37,223 nucleotides of DNA from positions 1 through 37,223 of the forward strand of contig JBOGWB010000016.1 in assembly GCA_050693035.1 (NCBI GenBank), in the 5' to 3' direction. A program made the position numbers and the translations under genes. Origin of the DNA: DASYVD01 sp050693035 (GTDB lineage Bacteria > Actinomycetota > UBA4738 > CALAEC01). A model generated the notes under the pieces. It did no database searches, had not been told where the DNA came from, and saw nothing but the letters and a program-made list of their open reading frames with translations. Shown in pieces: positions 7,110-14,746 of this stretch. Each line of letters opens with the position of its first letter. The first letter of the stretch is position 1.

Positions 7110-7462
7110 CGCGTCCCCGCCTTCTGCTTGCACTCGATGCACAGACGCGCGAAAGGGATGGCCTCCAGTCGCTCGATGGGGATCTCCCGCCCGCAGGTCT
7201 CGCAGGTTCCGTAGGTTCCCCGTTCGACACGCCGCAGGGCGTGCTCGACATCGTCCAGAGCGGCTCGGAGACCCTGAGCGATCGAAAGCACGCGGTTGCG
7301 CTCCGCAGTGATCTGCGCGCTGTCGGCGAGCCCCTGATCGAACTGGAGCTCCACGCTCGCGGGGTCGTCGGGGTTCACACCGAGGTCGCGGAGCTGTTCC
7401 CGCGACGACTCCCGCTCTTCCACGAGAGCCTGATGCAGTCGCTCCTTCGTCTCAGCGTCCAC
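7106..7462 (-). CDS. DksA/TraR-type zinc-finger protein
   Basis: A 118-residue protein with an N-terminal helical coiled-coil (residues about 1-80, rich in Glu, Arg and Leu) and a C-terminal four-cysteine zinc finger. The finger reads CETCGREIPIERLEAIPFAR then CIEC (CxxC-x17-CxxC). DksA-family proteins reach into the RNA polymerase secondary channel and modify initiation; actinobacterial members are short and may instead act like CarD/RbpA-era accessory factors, so the exact role is uncertain. The tip of the coiled-coil lacks the classic DxxDxA motif. It lies 7 bases after xerD and overlaps deoB, inside the same operon. Confidence 0.87.
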   Translation of the reverse strand: MDAETKERLHQALVEERESSREQLRDLGVNPDDPASVELQFDQGLADSAQITAERNRVLSIAQGLRAALDDVEHALRRVERGTYGTCETCGREIPIERLEAIPFARLCIECKQKAGTR

Positions 7463-7469
7463 GACGTCC

Positions 7470-8438
7470 CTACTTCCGCACGGCCGGTTCCGTCGCGCCG
7501 CTATTCGTTCCGTCTCTGGCCGGCGGCCTGCGGGCCCTCGGGTGCGCCGAGAAGTAGACCTCGCGCAGCCGGTCCTTCGTCACGAGCGTGTAGATCTGCG
7601 TCGTCGACACGCTGGCATGGCCAAGGAGCTCCTGAACCACGCGGACGTCCGCTCCTCCCTCCAGCAGATGTGTGGCGAAGGAGTGCCGGAGCATGTGGGG
7701 TGTGACCCGCTTCTGGATCCCCGCGCGGGCGGCGGTCTGCTTCAGGATGTTGGTGCACCCTTGCCGGGTGAGACGGCCGCCGCGTTGGTTCAGGAACAGG
7801 GCGGCGCGCGACTGCGGGCCGGCCAGGGCGGGCCGGCCGCGCGTCAGGTAGGCCCCCAGGCCACGGACCGCGTACCGACCAAGAGGCACGATCCGCTCCT
7901 TGGAGCCCTTGCCCAACACCCGGACGCTTCCCTCCTCCAGATCCGCGTCGTCCACGTCGAGCGAGACCAGCTCGGAGATCCGGAGCCCGGCGCCGTACAG
8001 CGTCTCGAGGATGGCGGTGTTCCGGAGCTCGACCGGTGACTCCCGCCCCGGAGCGGCGAGCAGCGACGCCACCTCGTCCACCGAGAGAGGCTTGGGGAGA
8101 TTGCGCGGAACCTTGGGACGGGCCACCCCCTCAGCGGGATCGGCCTCCGTGTCGCCCTCTCGCACCAGGAAGCGGTGGAACGTACGCACCGCCGCCAGGG
8201 CCCGGGCCACCGACGAAGCCCGGTATCGCTTCTCCGGCGCGTACTCGGCGGACGACAGATATCGCACGAAGCCGGCGATGTCATCCTCCCCCACTTGCGT
8301 CGGTTCCTCGACCCCGTGCTCGGCCAGGTAGCCCGCGTATCGGCGGAGATCCCGTCGGTACGCGTCGAGCGTGTTGCGGGCCAGCCCGCGCTCCACCGCC
8401 AGGTAGTCCAGGAATCGCTCCAGGTGCGTGAGAGCCAC
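7470..8438 (-). CDS. xerD: Tyrosine recombinase XerD
   Basis: A 322-residue tyrosine recombinase that acts with a partner at dif sites to resolve chromosome dimers. The N-terminal SAM-like core-binding domain (about 1-90) is followed by the catalytic domain with all expected residues: R163 (GLRISEL), K180 (GKGSK), H248 and R251 (HMLRH), H274 (LLGHAS) and nucleophile Y283 (QIYT). The end 'SAHPRA' is typical of XerD; about 20 extra, poorly conserved residues follow. The start is GTG at 8438, 15 bases after ald. Proximity of xerD to ald and (elsewhere) pyrG is common in Actinomycetota. This is a housekeeping recombinase and not an element integrase. Confidence 0.93.
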   Translation of the reverse strand: MALTHLERFLDYLAVERGLARNTLDAYRRDLRRYAGYLAEHGVEEPTQVGEDDIAGFVRYLSSAEYAPEKRYRASSVARALAAVRTFHRFLVREGDTEADPAEGVARPKVPRNLPKPLSVDEVASLLAAPGRESPVELRNTAILETLYGAGLRISELVSLDVDDADLEEGSVRVLGKGSKERIVPLGRYAVRGLGAYLTRGRPALAGPQSRAALFLNQRGGRLTRQGCTNILKQTAARAGIQKRVTPHMLRHSFATHLLEGGADVRVVQELLGHASVSTTQIYTLVTKDRLREVYFSAHPRARRPPARDGTNSGATEPAVRK

Positions 8439-8453
8439 GACTCTCGACCGAGG

Positions 8454-9581
8454 CTACTCCGGAGCCCCGGGGATCATCGACGAGAGGGGCGCGGCTTCGA
8501 GCCCGTGCGCTTCCGCCACGGGCTCGCTCGTGATCCTGCCGCCGAAGACGTTCACCCCTCGAGCCAGCACCGGATCCGCGCGGACGGCTTCCTCCAATCC
8601 TCGGCCTGCGATCTCGAGCGCGTATGGCAGCGTGACGTTGGTCAGCGCGTAGGTCGACGTGTTGGGAACCGCGCCCGGCATGTTTCCCACGCAGTAGTGG
8701 ACCACGCCGTGGACGACGTAGGTCGGGTCGGAGTGCGTCGTCATCCGGGCGGTCTCGATGCACCCGCCCTGGTCGACGGAGATGTCGATGACCACCGATC
8801 CCGCACGCATGGAGGAGACCATGTCCTCCGTCACGACCTTGGGAGCCTTGGCCCCCGCCACCAGGACGGCGCCGATCACCACGTCCGACTCGCGGACCCG
8901 CTGCTCCAGGGTGAGCTGGTCCGACATGAGCGTCGTGATCCGGCCCTTGTGGATCTGGTCGATGAACCGAAGCCTGTCGAGGTTGCGGTCGACCACGATG
9001 ACCTCCGCCTCCATCCCCGCAGCGATCCACGCGGCGTTGCCTCCCGCCATCCCCGCCCCGAGCACCAGGACCTTCGCCGGCCGCACGCCCGACACCCCGC
9101 CCATGAGGATCCCCCGGCCACCGTTCTCCTTCTCCAGATAGCGAGCCCCCACGTGGGGCGCCATCCGCCCGGCGATCTCGCTCATCGGAGCCAGGAGAGG
9201 CAGGCGGCCGTCGTCGAGCTGAACGGTCTCGTACGCCACAGCGGCCACCTTCCGCCTGGCCAGCACCTCGGTGAGCTCCCTGCTCGCCGCGAGGTGGAGG
9301 TACGTGAACAGCACCTGGCGTTCCTGGAGGAGGTCGTACTCTTGAGCGACGGGCTCCTTGACCTTGAGGACCATGTCCGCCTGCTTCCAGACGTCCTCGG
9401 CGGTGGCCACGATCTCTGCGCCGGCCCGCTCGTAACGGCCTTCCGGAACGGAGGAACCGTCTCCGGCCCCCCTCTGGACCAGCACCCGGTGACCTCCCCG
9501 GGTGAGCTCTCGCACCCCCTCGGGCGTGACGGCGACCCGGTATTCGGTGTCCTTGACCTCTTTGGGGATGCCGACGATCAC
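8454..9581 (-). CDS. ald: Alanine dehydrogenase
   Basis: A 375-residue NAD-dependent L-alanine dehydrogenase, reversibly converting L-alanine to pyruvate and ammonia. Seen: opening IVGIPKEVKDTEYRVAVTP, the catalytic Lys in LKVKEP, the catalytic His in TYLHLA, and the nucleotide-binding LGAGMAGGNAAWIA. The signature VPNTSTYALTNVTLPY is also present. The GTG at 9581 is preferred: it gives the family's normal N-terminus and follows GAGAGGAG; a longer upstream frame through repeated GCACCC sequence is unlikely. It is the first gene of the ald-xerD-dksA-deoB-voc-deoA-M50-M50 operon, and its leader carries 11-bp iterated repeats. Confidence 0.95.
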   Translation of the reverse strand: MIVGIPKEVKDTEYRVAVTPEGVRELTRGGHRVLVQRGAGDGSSVPEGRYERAGAEIVATAEDVWKQADMVLKVKEPVAQEYDLLQERQVLFTYLHLAASRELTEVLARRKVAAVAYETVQLDDGRLPLLAPMSEIAGRMAPHVGARYLEKENGGRGILMGGVSGVRPAKVLVLGAGMAGGNAAWIAAGMEAEVIVVDRNLDRLRFIDQIHKGRITTLMSDQLTLEQRVRESDVVIGAVLVAGAKAPKVVTEDMVSSMRAGSVVIDISVDQGGCIETARMTTHSDPTYVVHGVVHYCVGNMPGAVPNTSTYALTNVTLPYALEIAGRGLEEAVRADPVLARGVNVFGGRITSEPVAEAHGLEAAPLSSMIPGAPE

Positions 9582-9956
9582 GCGGACTCCTCTCACCAGG
9601 GCGCCGAGGGTCTCGTCTGCCGCCGCCGGTGCGGAAAGCATACCCGCCAAGCAGCGCCTCCCGCCGCCAAGCCGCCCCCCAGCCGCACCCAAACCGCACC
9701 CAAACCGCACCCAAACCGCACCCCGTCCCGGTCGCGAGCATGCCGCATTCAGTCCGGTCGGCTGCCTAGCCGGTCGGACGTCGAGGACTCGGCCCGGAAA
9801 TACCCCGTCCGGCTCGTCGGTTGCCACCGGTAGGCCCCTTGTGGGCCCAGGAACGGGCGATTCGACCAGCACGAGACGGTACGGAGGCGGTGGTCGATGA
9901 GCACGATGGAGGAACCAGGCACCCTGCAGTTCGCGCAAGGAGTTGGAGGTGCGAAA
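9582..9956. other. 375-bp divergent intergenic region upstream of ald
   Basis: Lies between ald (minus) and the small membrane protein gene (plus), so it should hold both promoters. The visible structure is the 11-bp iterated repeat at 9683-9724. No convincing -35/-10 pair could be fixed by eye. Confidence 0.45.
9683..9724. repeat. 11-bp tandem repeats in the ald leader
   Basis: Nearly four head-to-tail copies of CCGCACCCAAA (starts at 9683, 9694, 9705 and 9716; the last is partial). The 11-bp period is about one helical turn, so identical bases recur on one DNA face, as in iterated operators. They lie 102-143 bases upstream of the ald GTG. Confidence 0.7.
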
Positions 9957-10112
9957 ATGGCCGAGAACAGATCCGAACAGGGCTACCGGAGCAAGTGGCC
10001 GAAGTACGTCCTGATCTACCTGCTCGGGGCTGCCGTCCTGTACGGGCTGATCTACCTGATCTTCTTCACCGACGCCTTCGCCGGCGGAGGAGGAGGCGGC
10101 GGCATCTACTAG
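9957..10112 (+). CDS. Small single-helix membrane protein with glycine-rich tail
   Basis: A 51-residue protein: charged N-terminus (MAENRSEQGYRSKWPK), one hydrophobic helix (YVLIYLLGAAVLYGLIYLIF, about residues 17-36), then FTDAFAGGGGGGGIY. The ATG at 9957 is preferred over one 20 codons upstream because GGAGGTGCGAAA precedes it. The charge distribution predicts the N-terminus inside the cell. No family is recognised. It precedes a hairpin and the HesB-like gene on the same strand and is divergent from ald. Confidence 0.65.
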   Translation: MAENRSEQGYRSKWPKYVLIYLLGAAVLYGLIYLIFFTDAFAGGGGGGGIY

Positions 10113-10123
10113 GCTAGAGCCGT

Positions 10124-10159
10124 GCTGACCCCGATGTGTCGCCACATGTCGGGGTCAGC
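10124..10159 (+). terminator. Strong hairpin between the two small plus-strand genes
   Basis: GCTGACCCCGA (10124-10134) pairs perfectly with TCGGGGTCAGC (10149-10159), and an inner TGTG/CACA pair closes around TCGC. The position just after the membrane-protein gene suggests a terminator, although no T-run follows. Confidence 0.6.
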
Positions 10160-10213
10160 TCGATCTGGCGACGAGAGCGTCTGCCTGCCCGCAGGCGCGG
10201 AAGGGAGGCTCCC

Positions 10214-10504
10214 ATGCTCCAAGTGACAGACGCCGCCGTATCGGTGTTCAGGGAGATCCTGCAGCGTGGACAGACGAGTGGTGGCGCCATCCGCCTCGCT
10301 CCGGTCATCGGTCCCACCGGCGAGTCCGAGGTCGCCATCCAAACGGTCGAGGGACCACGCGAGGGGGACGCGACAACGGAGGCCGAGGGACTAGACGTGT
10401 TCGTGGCGGAGGATCTGATCCAGCCGCTCGAGGCTGCCGTGCTCGATGCGGAGGAGACCGAAGGGCGAGCCAACCTCGTGCTCCGCCCCCAGATCGCCGA
10501 GTAG
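10214..10504 (+). CDS. HesB/IscA-like protein lacking cysteines
   Basis: A 96-residue protein resembling the HesB/A-type carrier fold: MLQVTDAAVSVFREILQRG followed by short strands (GGAIRLAPVI, SEVAIQTVEG) and a C-terminal VLRPQIAE. A-type iron-sulfur carriers need three conserved Cys (one mid-protein, CxC at the end); this protein has no cysteine at all, so it cannot bind a cluster in the usual way. Comparable cysteine-free proteins exist in actinobacteria without known function. The ATG at 10214 follows GGGAGG; an in-frame start 26 codons upstream would run through the hairpin and is rejected. Confidence 0.7.
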   Translation: MLQVTDAAVSVFREILQRGQTSGGAIRLAPVIGPTGESEVAIQTVEGPREGDATTEAEGLDVFVAEDLIQPLEAAVLDAEETEGRANLVLRPQIAE

Positions 10505-10510
10505 GAGGCG

Positions 10511-10529
10511 GAGGCCTTTGCCAGGCCTC
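10511..10529 (+). terminator. Hairpin after the HesB-like gene
   Basis: GAGGCCT (10511-10517) and AGGCCTC (10523-10529) form a perfect 7-bp stem with a TTGCC loop, 6 bases after the TAG stop. No clear T-tract. Confidence 0.5.
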
Positions 10530-10664
10530 GCAGCGCCTTGGACCCACAGGGGGTTGCGGGCCCGGGGATGAACAAGAACACTCACGGTTTCACCCGTGCG
10601 CCTGAGCCAGGTGATCAGCAGGCGCTGTCGCCGCTCGAAGCGCGCCTCAGCCGACGCTCAAGCC

Positions 10665-11039
10665 TCAGTCAGCATGCACCAAACAGACCGACAGGAGGGT
10701 GTCCTCCTCGATGTCGTGCCAGTCGTGCAGCGACCCAGGGTGGAACACGTAGAGTTCCGGGCCCTCGTATGGGATCTCGGTGCCGCCCGGGAGTCCCAGC
10801 CTGCCCTTCCCGCGAACGATCTGGCAGAAGGCCACATCTGGGCTCGTGTGCATGGCGAAGTGTCCGCCCGCAGCAATCTCGACGAGTTGGATCTCGCCGA
10901 GCGGAAGCTTCTCCACCTCGACCAGGCGGACCCGCTCAAGCGGCTTGCCATCGTACTCGGGGAAGGGCTGCCAGGCTGGTTCCTTCGCGACCTCGGCTCG
11001 CACGGCGTCGCCGTCCGCAATGAAGGTGGTCACGCGCAT
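10665..11039 (-). CDS. Single-domain cupin protein
   Basis: A 124-residue cupin. Motif 1 is GGHFAMHTSPDVAFCQIVRG (His/His plus downstream polar residues) and motif 2 is PGSLHDWHD with its metal-ligand His. The conserved beta-barrel spacing GKGRLGLPGG-(I)PYEG lies between them. Such small cupins act as sugar or sugar-phosphate isomerases, dioxygenases or binding proteins, so the activity is open. The ATG at 11039 follows AAGGAG by 8 bases. It is divergent from the aldolase gene only 29 bases away, and a small hairpin (CACGG/CCGTG, 10583-10598) lies beyond its end. Its location suggests a role in the same sugar pathway. Confidence 0.8.
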   Translation of the reverse strand: MRVTTFIADGDAVRAEVAKEPAWQPFPEYDGKPLERVRLVEVEKLPLGEIQLVEIAAGGHFAMHTSPDVAFCQIVRGKGRLGLPGGTEIPYEGPELYVFHPGSLHDWHDIEEDTLLSVCLVHAD

Positions 11040-11055
11040 ACTTACTCCTTTCTGC

Positions 11056-11061
11056 TAGCCT
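11056..11061 (+). promoter_or_regulatory. Possible -10 element for a leaderless aldolase mRNA
   Basis: TAGCCT (TANNNT) lies 7 bases before the aldolase GTG, which has no Shine-Dalgarno. This arrangement is typical of leaderless actinobacterial transcripts. No -35 box is clear. Confidence 0.4.
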
Positions 11062-11068
11062 CCCGCTC

Positions 11069-11683
11069 GTGAACGCCTTCGAGGCGATCGTGGCGGACCG
11101 CGTCGTCGCGGTCGTTCGGGCGACGAGCGTCGCCGACCCCGCCGGGCTGGCGAAGACGTTGGGGTCGGCGGGGATCCGCTGCGTGGAGTTCACCTTCACC
11201 ATCCCCGGAGTGCTCGAGGCGATCGAGGCCTCCTCTTCCACGGGAGCGGTCATCGGGGCCGGCACCGTCCTCCAGCCGGAGCAGGCTCGGGATGCGATCG
11301 CTGCCGGCGCTCGCTTTGTCGTTTCCCCCGTGCTCGTCCCCGACATCGTCCGGCCGTGCAGCGACGCCGGAGTTCCCGTCTTCCTCGCTGCATTGACGCC
11401 TACCGAGGTCTTGTCCGCGATGCGGGCGGGCAGCACCGCAGTAAAGCTGTTCCCCGCCCGGGTCGGGGGGCCCCGGTACGTCCGTGACCTCTTGGGGCCT
11501 CTGCCCGACGCTCGGCTGATCCCCTCCGGGGGAGTGGACGAGTCGAACGCGAGGGAGTTCATCGAGGCGGGAGCCGTGGCCGTGTACGCGGGGACGGGAC
11601 TCGTCCCGCCCGACCTCGTCGCCGCGGGAGACCACGAAGAGATCGGCCGCCGCGCCGAGAGCTTCATGGCCTCGCTGGGCTGA
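11069..11683 (+). CDS. eda: KDPG/KHG-type aldolase
   Basis: A 204-residue class I aldolase that cleaves 2-keto-3-deoxy-6-phosphogluconate (or the KHG/KDPGal type analogues) to pyruvate plus an aldehyde. The Schiff-base Lys is K126 in STAVKLFPA and the catalytic Glu is E40 in CVEFTFTIPG; R17 is in the conserved VVRATS strand. GAGTVLQPEQA and SGGVDESNA build the phosphate side. The length equals the family norm. The GTG at 11069 has no Shine-Dalgarno, but a TANNNT box sits 7 bases upstream, suggesting leaderless translation. It converges on the hydroxyacid dehydrogenase gene (stops 6 bases apart) and is divergent from the cupin, so it is likely part of the sugar locus under its own promoter. 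Confidence 0.92.
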   Translation: MNAFEAIVADRVVAVVRATSVADPAGLAKTLGSAGIRCVEFTFTIPGVLEAIEASSSTGAVIGAGTVLQPEQARDAIAAGARFVVSPVLVPDIVRPCSDAGVPVFLAALTPTEVLSAMRAGSTAVKLFPARVGGPRYVRDLLGPLPDARLIPSGGVDESNAREFIEAGAVAVYAGTGLVPPDLVAAGDHEEIGRRAESFMASLG

Positions 11684-11689
11684 TTGCGC

Positions 11690-12640
11690 TCATCCGCCGG
11701 CCTTCCGGCCCGGCCTCTTTTCCGGCTCATCCCCTTCTCCAGCGGCCGCCAGCAGCAGCTTCACCGCCGCCATCCCGGTCCTCCGAGCCCCTTCCAGCGT
11801 CGCCGCCCCTGCATGGGGACTGCCCACGAAGTTGTCCAGGTTCAGAAGGGGCGAGCCTCTCGGCGGTTCCTCGGCGAAGGTGTCGATGGCTGCGCCGCCC
11901 AAACGGCCAGAGGAGAGGGCTTCGGCGAGGGCGCCCTCGTCGAGGATGCCGCCTCGCGACGTGTTGACGAGCAGAGCGTGCGGTTGCATGAGCGCCAACT
12001 CCGCTGGGCCGATCAGGCCGCGAGTCGCTTCCTGGAACGGCACATGGAGGGTCACGGCGTCAGAAGTCGCAAGGAGCGTCGAGAGGTCGCCCATGGGCAC
12101 CTCCGCCTCCGTTACGAGCGGGTCGTGGGCCATCACACGCATGCCGATCCCTCGAGCCAGGCGAGCCACCTCGCTCCCCACCGCACCGTAACCGACCACT
12201 CCAAGAAGCCTCCCGGCCAGCTCCACCCCTGTCCGGCGGGTCCACCCGCCCATCCGGAGAAGTCGATCGTGGAACGCAACGTTCCGGGCCAGCGTCAACA
12301 GAAGCCCAATGGTGAGCTCGGCCACCGAGCGGGCGTTGGCTCCCGCTGTGACCTCCACCCGTACCCCCAGTTGCCTGGCCGCCTCCACGTCGATGTTGTC
12401 CGTGCCCGACCCGAACTTCACCACGACACGCAGGGGCCCGGCGGCCATGACCGAGGCAGGAACGGGATCAACCCCCACGATGAGACCCCAGCACCCTCGC
12501 ACCAGTTCCTCCATTTCCAACTCGTCGAGCGGCCGATCCACTTGGGGGAAGCGAGGCACGAGGCCGGATCGCCGAAGCAGCTCCTGATGCTCTCCGGGAA
12601 CATCTCGGAAGGTCCGAGGCGTGATCGCGACCTCGCTCAT
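11690..12640 (-). CDS. D-2-hydroxyacid dehydrogenase (phosphoglycerate-dehydrogenase family)
   Basis: A 316-residue NAD(P)-dependent dehydrogenase of the SerA/GhrB family, which reduces 2-keto acids or oxidises D-2-hydroxyacids. The substrate loop VVVKFGSGTDNID, the Rossmann motif VGYGAVGSEVA (149-159), the catalytic Arg229 in NTSRGG, Glu258 in FAEEPP and His276 in GSPHAGAAT are all present. The usual 'TPHIGA' is SPHAGA here. No ACT domain follows, so it is not a regulated biosynthetic SerA. The ATG at 12640 overlaps the kinase stop (ATGA). As the last gene of the sugar operon it may act on a keto acid produced by that pathway (inference). Confidence 0.88.
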   Translation of the reverse strand: MSEVAITPRTFRDVPGEHQELLRRSGLVPRFPQVDRPLDELEMEELVRGCWGLIVGVDPVPASVMAAGPLRVVVKFGSGTDNIDVEAARQLGVRVEVTAGANARSVAELTIGLLLTLARNVAFHDRLLRMGGWTRRTGVELAGRLLGVVGYGAVGSEVARLARGIGMRVMAHDPLVTEAEVPMGDLSTLLATSDAVTLHVPFQEATRGLIGPAELALMQPHALLVNTSRGGILDEGALAEALSSGRLGGAAIDTFAEEPPRGSPLLNLDNFVGSPHAGAATLEGARRTGMAAVKLLLAAAGEGDEPEKRPGRKAGG

Positions 12641-14160
12641 CGGGGGGCCCGGCCGAGCCGCTCGAAGATCGGGGCGGCTCGCTCCGTCAGCTCCCGGTAG
12701 GCAGCCAGCAGCTCTCTGTATCGCCGGTGCCGGCCCGGATCCGGATGGACAGGCTCTGCCGTCTCCTGCCAGCTCTTCGCGGTAGCGGCGAGATCGTCCA
12801 CGCCGACATGGCCGGTGGCTGCCGCCGCCACCAGAGCGTCTCCGAGGACACCGCACTCCTGCCGAACGGTCGGAACCCAGTCGATCCCCAACACGTCGGC
12901 CTTGATCTGGTTCCAGAGCTCCGACCTGGCCCCTCCTCCAAGGACCCGAGCCTCGGCCGGGTCCCCGCCACCCGCCTCAGCTGCCAGCCGCGCCCATTCG
13001 GCATACTCGTAGGCAATCCCCTCCAGGATCGCCCGGAACATGTGACCCAGAGTGTGGCCTGAGGTTAGCCCCACCCATCCTCCGCGGATGTGGGGCTGTG
13101 GCGGAAGGACGCGTCCTTGGATGTGTGGCATCCACAGTAGATCGCCCGAACCGGGTTCGACTTCAGCGGCCAGCCGGTCCAGCTTCTCGTAGGCGCTTGC
13201 ATCTCCCGCCACCTCCCTGGCCACTCGGTCGCGGAACCATCGAAGCGCCAGTCCGCCTCCGTTAATGAACGCCAACGAGATGAACACTCCCCGAATCACC
13301 GAGTGGGTGGCCATCAGGGTCCGGTTGACCACGTCCGGCGCCCACCGGCCGACGCACATGGCGAACACGCTGGCGGTGCCAGCAGAGTCAAAGGCCTGGC
13401 CCAGATCCACAACACCCGCGCCGAGAGAGGCCGCCGTCTGGTCGCCGGCTCCCGCAGCGACCGGCGTTCCGACGGGTATCCCCGTTCTCGCCTCGCCCTC
13501 GTCGGTCACCTCCCCCACGATGTCGAGCGGATCGACGATCCGAGGGAGAACACCACCATCGATCCCGAAGGCCTCCAAGAGTTCCTCCGACCACGTGGCG
13601 TGCTCGGTGTCGGACAAGTTCGAGAAGTGGAGGTAGGTCCGGTCGATGAATGCCTGGTCAGCTGCCAGCCCACACAATCGCCCGCTGACGAACGCTCCTG
13701 GGACCACAAACCGGGCGATCCGCCGGAAGTCCTCCGGCCGCTCGCGCATCCACCACAGAATCTTGGGCCCGTGGGAGTACGTGGGCGGACAGCCCGACAA
13801 CTCGACCACACGGGCGGCGTGCTCGTTCATCTCCCGGATGTAGGGCTCGCAGCGTGTGTCGAGCCATGAGTCGAAGTGGGCCGCCGGGCGGTACGATTCG
13901 TCGATCGCACCGATTCCCGACATCTGCCCCGAGAAGGCGACACCCGCGAGCTCGCTTCCGCGGTCCGACGAGGCGAGTGCCTTCCGGATGGTCCGGTGCG
14001 CCGACGCCTCGATCTCCTCGAGATCCTGCTCGACCCATCCAGGTCGGGGATAGCGGAGCGCAACCTCTTCGAACGCCTCGCCGAGGAGGCGGCCTTCCTC
14101 GTCGACCACAGCGGCCTTCGTCCCCATGGTCCCAAGGTCACAGCCGACGAAGACCGGCAT
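12637..14160 (-). CDS. FGGY-family carbohydrate kinase
   Basis: A 507-residue sugar kinase with two actin-like domains. The N-terminal ATPase motif is VGCDLGTMGTKAAVVDEEG and the domain-swap motif is PGWVEQDLEEI. The catalytic base is the Asp of AGAGDQTAASLGAG, and the C-terminal adenine loop is GGGARSELWNQIKADVLG. The overall pattern is closest to xylulokinase-type members, which phosphorylate ketoses or polyols; the exact sugar is not readable. The ATG at 14160 is preferred over an in-frame start 17 codons upstream, because the conserved strand begins at once. It starts 4 bases after the phosphoglucose-isomerase-like gene and overlaps the dehydrogenase gene downstream. Confidence 0.9.
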   Translation of the reverse strand: MPVFVGCDLGTMGTKAAVVDEEGRLLGEAFEEVALRYPRPGWVEQDLEEIEASAHRTIRKALASSDRGSELAGVAFSGQMSGIGAIDESYRPAAHFDSWLDTRCEPYIREMNEHAARVVELSGCPPTYSHGPKILWWMRERPEDFRRIARFVVPGAFVSGRLCGLAADQAFIDRTYLHFSNLSDTEHATWSEELLEAFGIDGGVLPRIVDPLDIVGEVTDEGEARTGIPVGTPVAAGAGDQTAASLGAGVVDLGQAFDSAGTASVFAMCVGRWAPDVVNRTLMATHSVIRGVFISLAFINGGGLALRWFRDRVAREVAGDASAYEKLDRLAAEVEPGSGDLLWMPHIQGRVLPPQPHIRGGWVGLTSGHTLGHMFRAILEGIAYEYAEWARLAAEAGGGDPAEARVLGGGARSELWNQIKADVLGIDWVPTVRQECGVLGDALVAAAATGHVGVDDLAATAKSWQETAEPVHPDPGRHRRYRELLAAYRELTERAAPIFERLGRAPR

Positions 14161-14164
14161 CCGC

Positions 14165-14746
14165 TCAGTTCCGATAGCGAGGATTTCGCATGACGCGGGG
14201 GCCACCCTCACCCTTCACCACCGCCACAGGGAACCCTTGCTCTTCGATGGTTCGGTAGTCGTGGCCGGCGTCTCCCACGTACGCAGCGAAGAACACGAGT
14301 GGCTCCTCTCCCACGTTCACGCTCCGGTGGGCCCAACCTCCCGGGACGTAGCTCACCGTTCCGCGGCTGATGGATTCGACGGCATGTCTCCCATCCTCAG
14401 TGGCCATTACCAGTCGGCCGTCACCGGCGAGTCCGATGTAGATCTCGGCCCGGTCCCGCACCTCGTGAAAGTGGCCCTTCGTCATGAAGTACTCGCGGCC
14501 CACGGTCCCGGGAAGCAGCACGGTAGTCGAGCACTGGAGGTCCGATGCTGTCTCCGGGCTCGGGATCGCGTAGACGCGGTATACCACCGCGTCTACGTTG
14601 GCATCGGAACCCGCGATGAACATCTCACGCATGTCGGAGATCCTCCGCTCCACGACTTCGCCCGCCGGAGTCAGTGTGCCGAGATCCATGTCCATGGCGA
14701 TCGTGAAGGGGAACAGAGGCTCTTCCCTCGCGCTGCTATGCCTCAT
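14165..14746 (-). CDS. Cupin-type phosphoglucose isomerase
   Basis: A 193-residue metal-dependent cupin of the archaeal/Thermococcus PGI type (PF06560-like). It interconverts aldose and ketose phosphates and is unrelated to the common PGI. Metal ligands are visible as H92 and H94 in TKGHFHEVRD, E101 in AEIYIGLAG and H140 in PGGWAHRSVN. The start MRHSSAREEPLFPF at 14746 overlaps the alcohol dehydrogenase stop (ATGA). In this operon, directly before an FGGY kinase, its substrate may be a sugar or sugar phosphate other than glucose-6-phosphate (inference). Such enzymes are infrequent in actinobacterial chromosomes. Confidence 0.87.
   Translation of the reverse strand: MRHSSAREEPLFPFTIAMDMDLGTLTPAGEVVERRISDMREMFIAGSDANVDAVVYRVYAIPSPETASDLQCSTTVLLPGTVGREYFMTKGHFHEVRDRAEIYIGLAGDGRLVMATEDGRHAVESISRGTVSYVPGGWAHRSVNVGEEPLVFFAAYVGDAGHDYRTIEEQGFPVAVVKGEGGPRVMRNPRYRN

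Noticed and set aside
7470..8438. Integrase marking a mobile element
   Set aside because: The protein matches housekeeping XerD (SAHPRA end, operon with ald and deoB) and no att-like repeats flank it.
9683..9724. CRISPR array
   Set aside because: The 11-bp units are contiguous without spacers; it is a simple tandem repeat.
8175..9833. A 552-codon open frame on the plus strand
   Set aside because: It is antisense to xerD and ald, whose protein motifs are unequivocal; its translation is His/Arg/Asp-rich without domains, typical of high-GC shadow frames.
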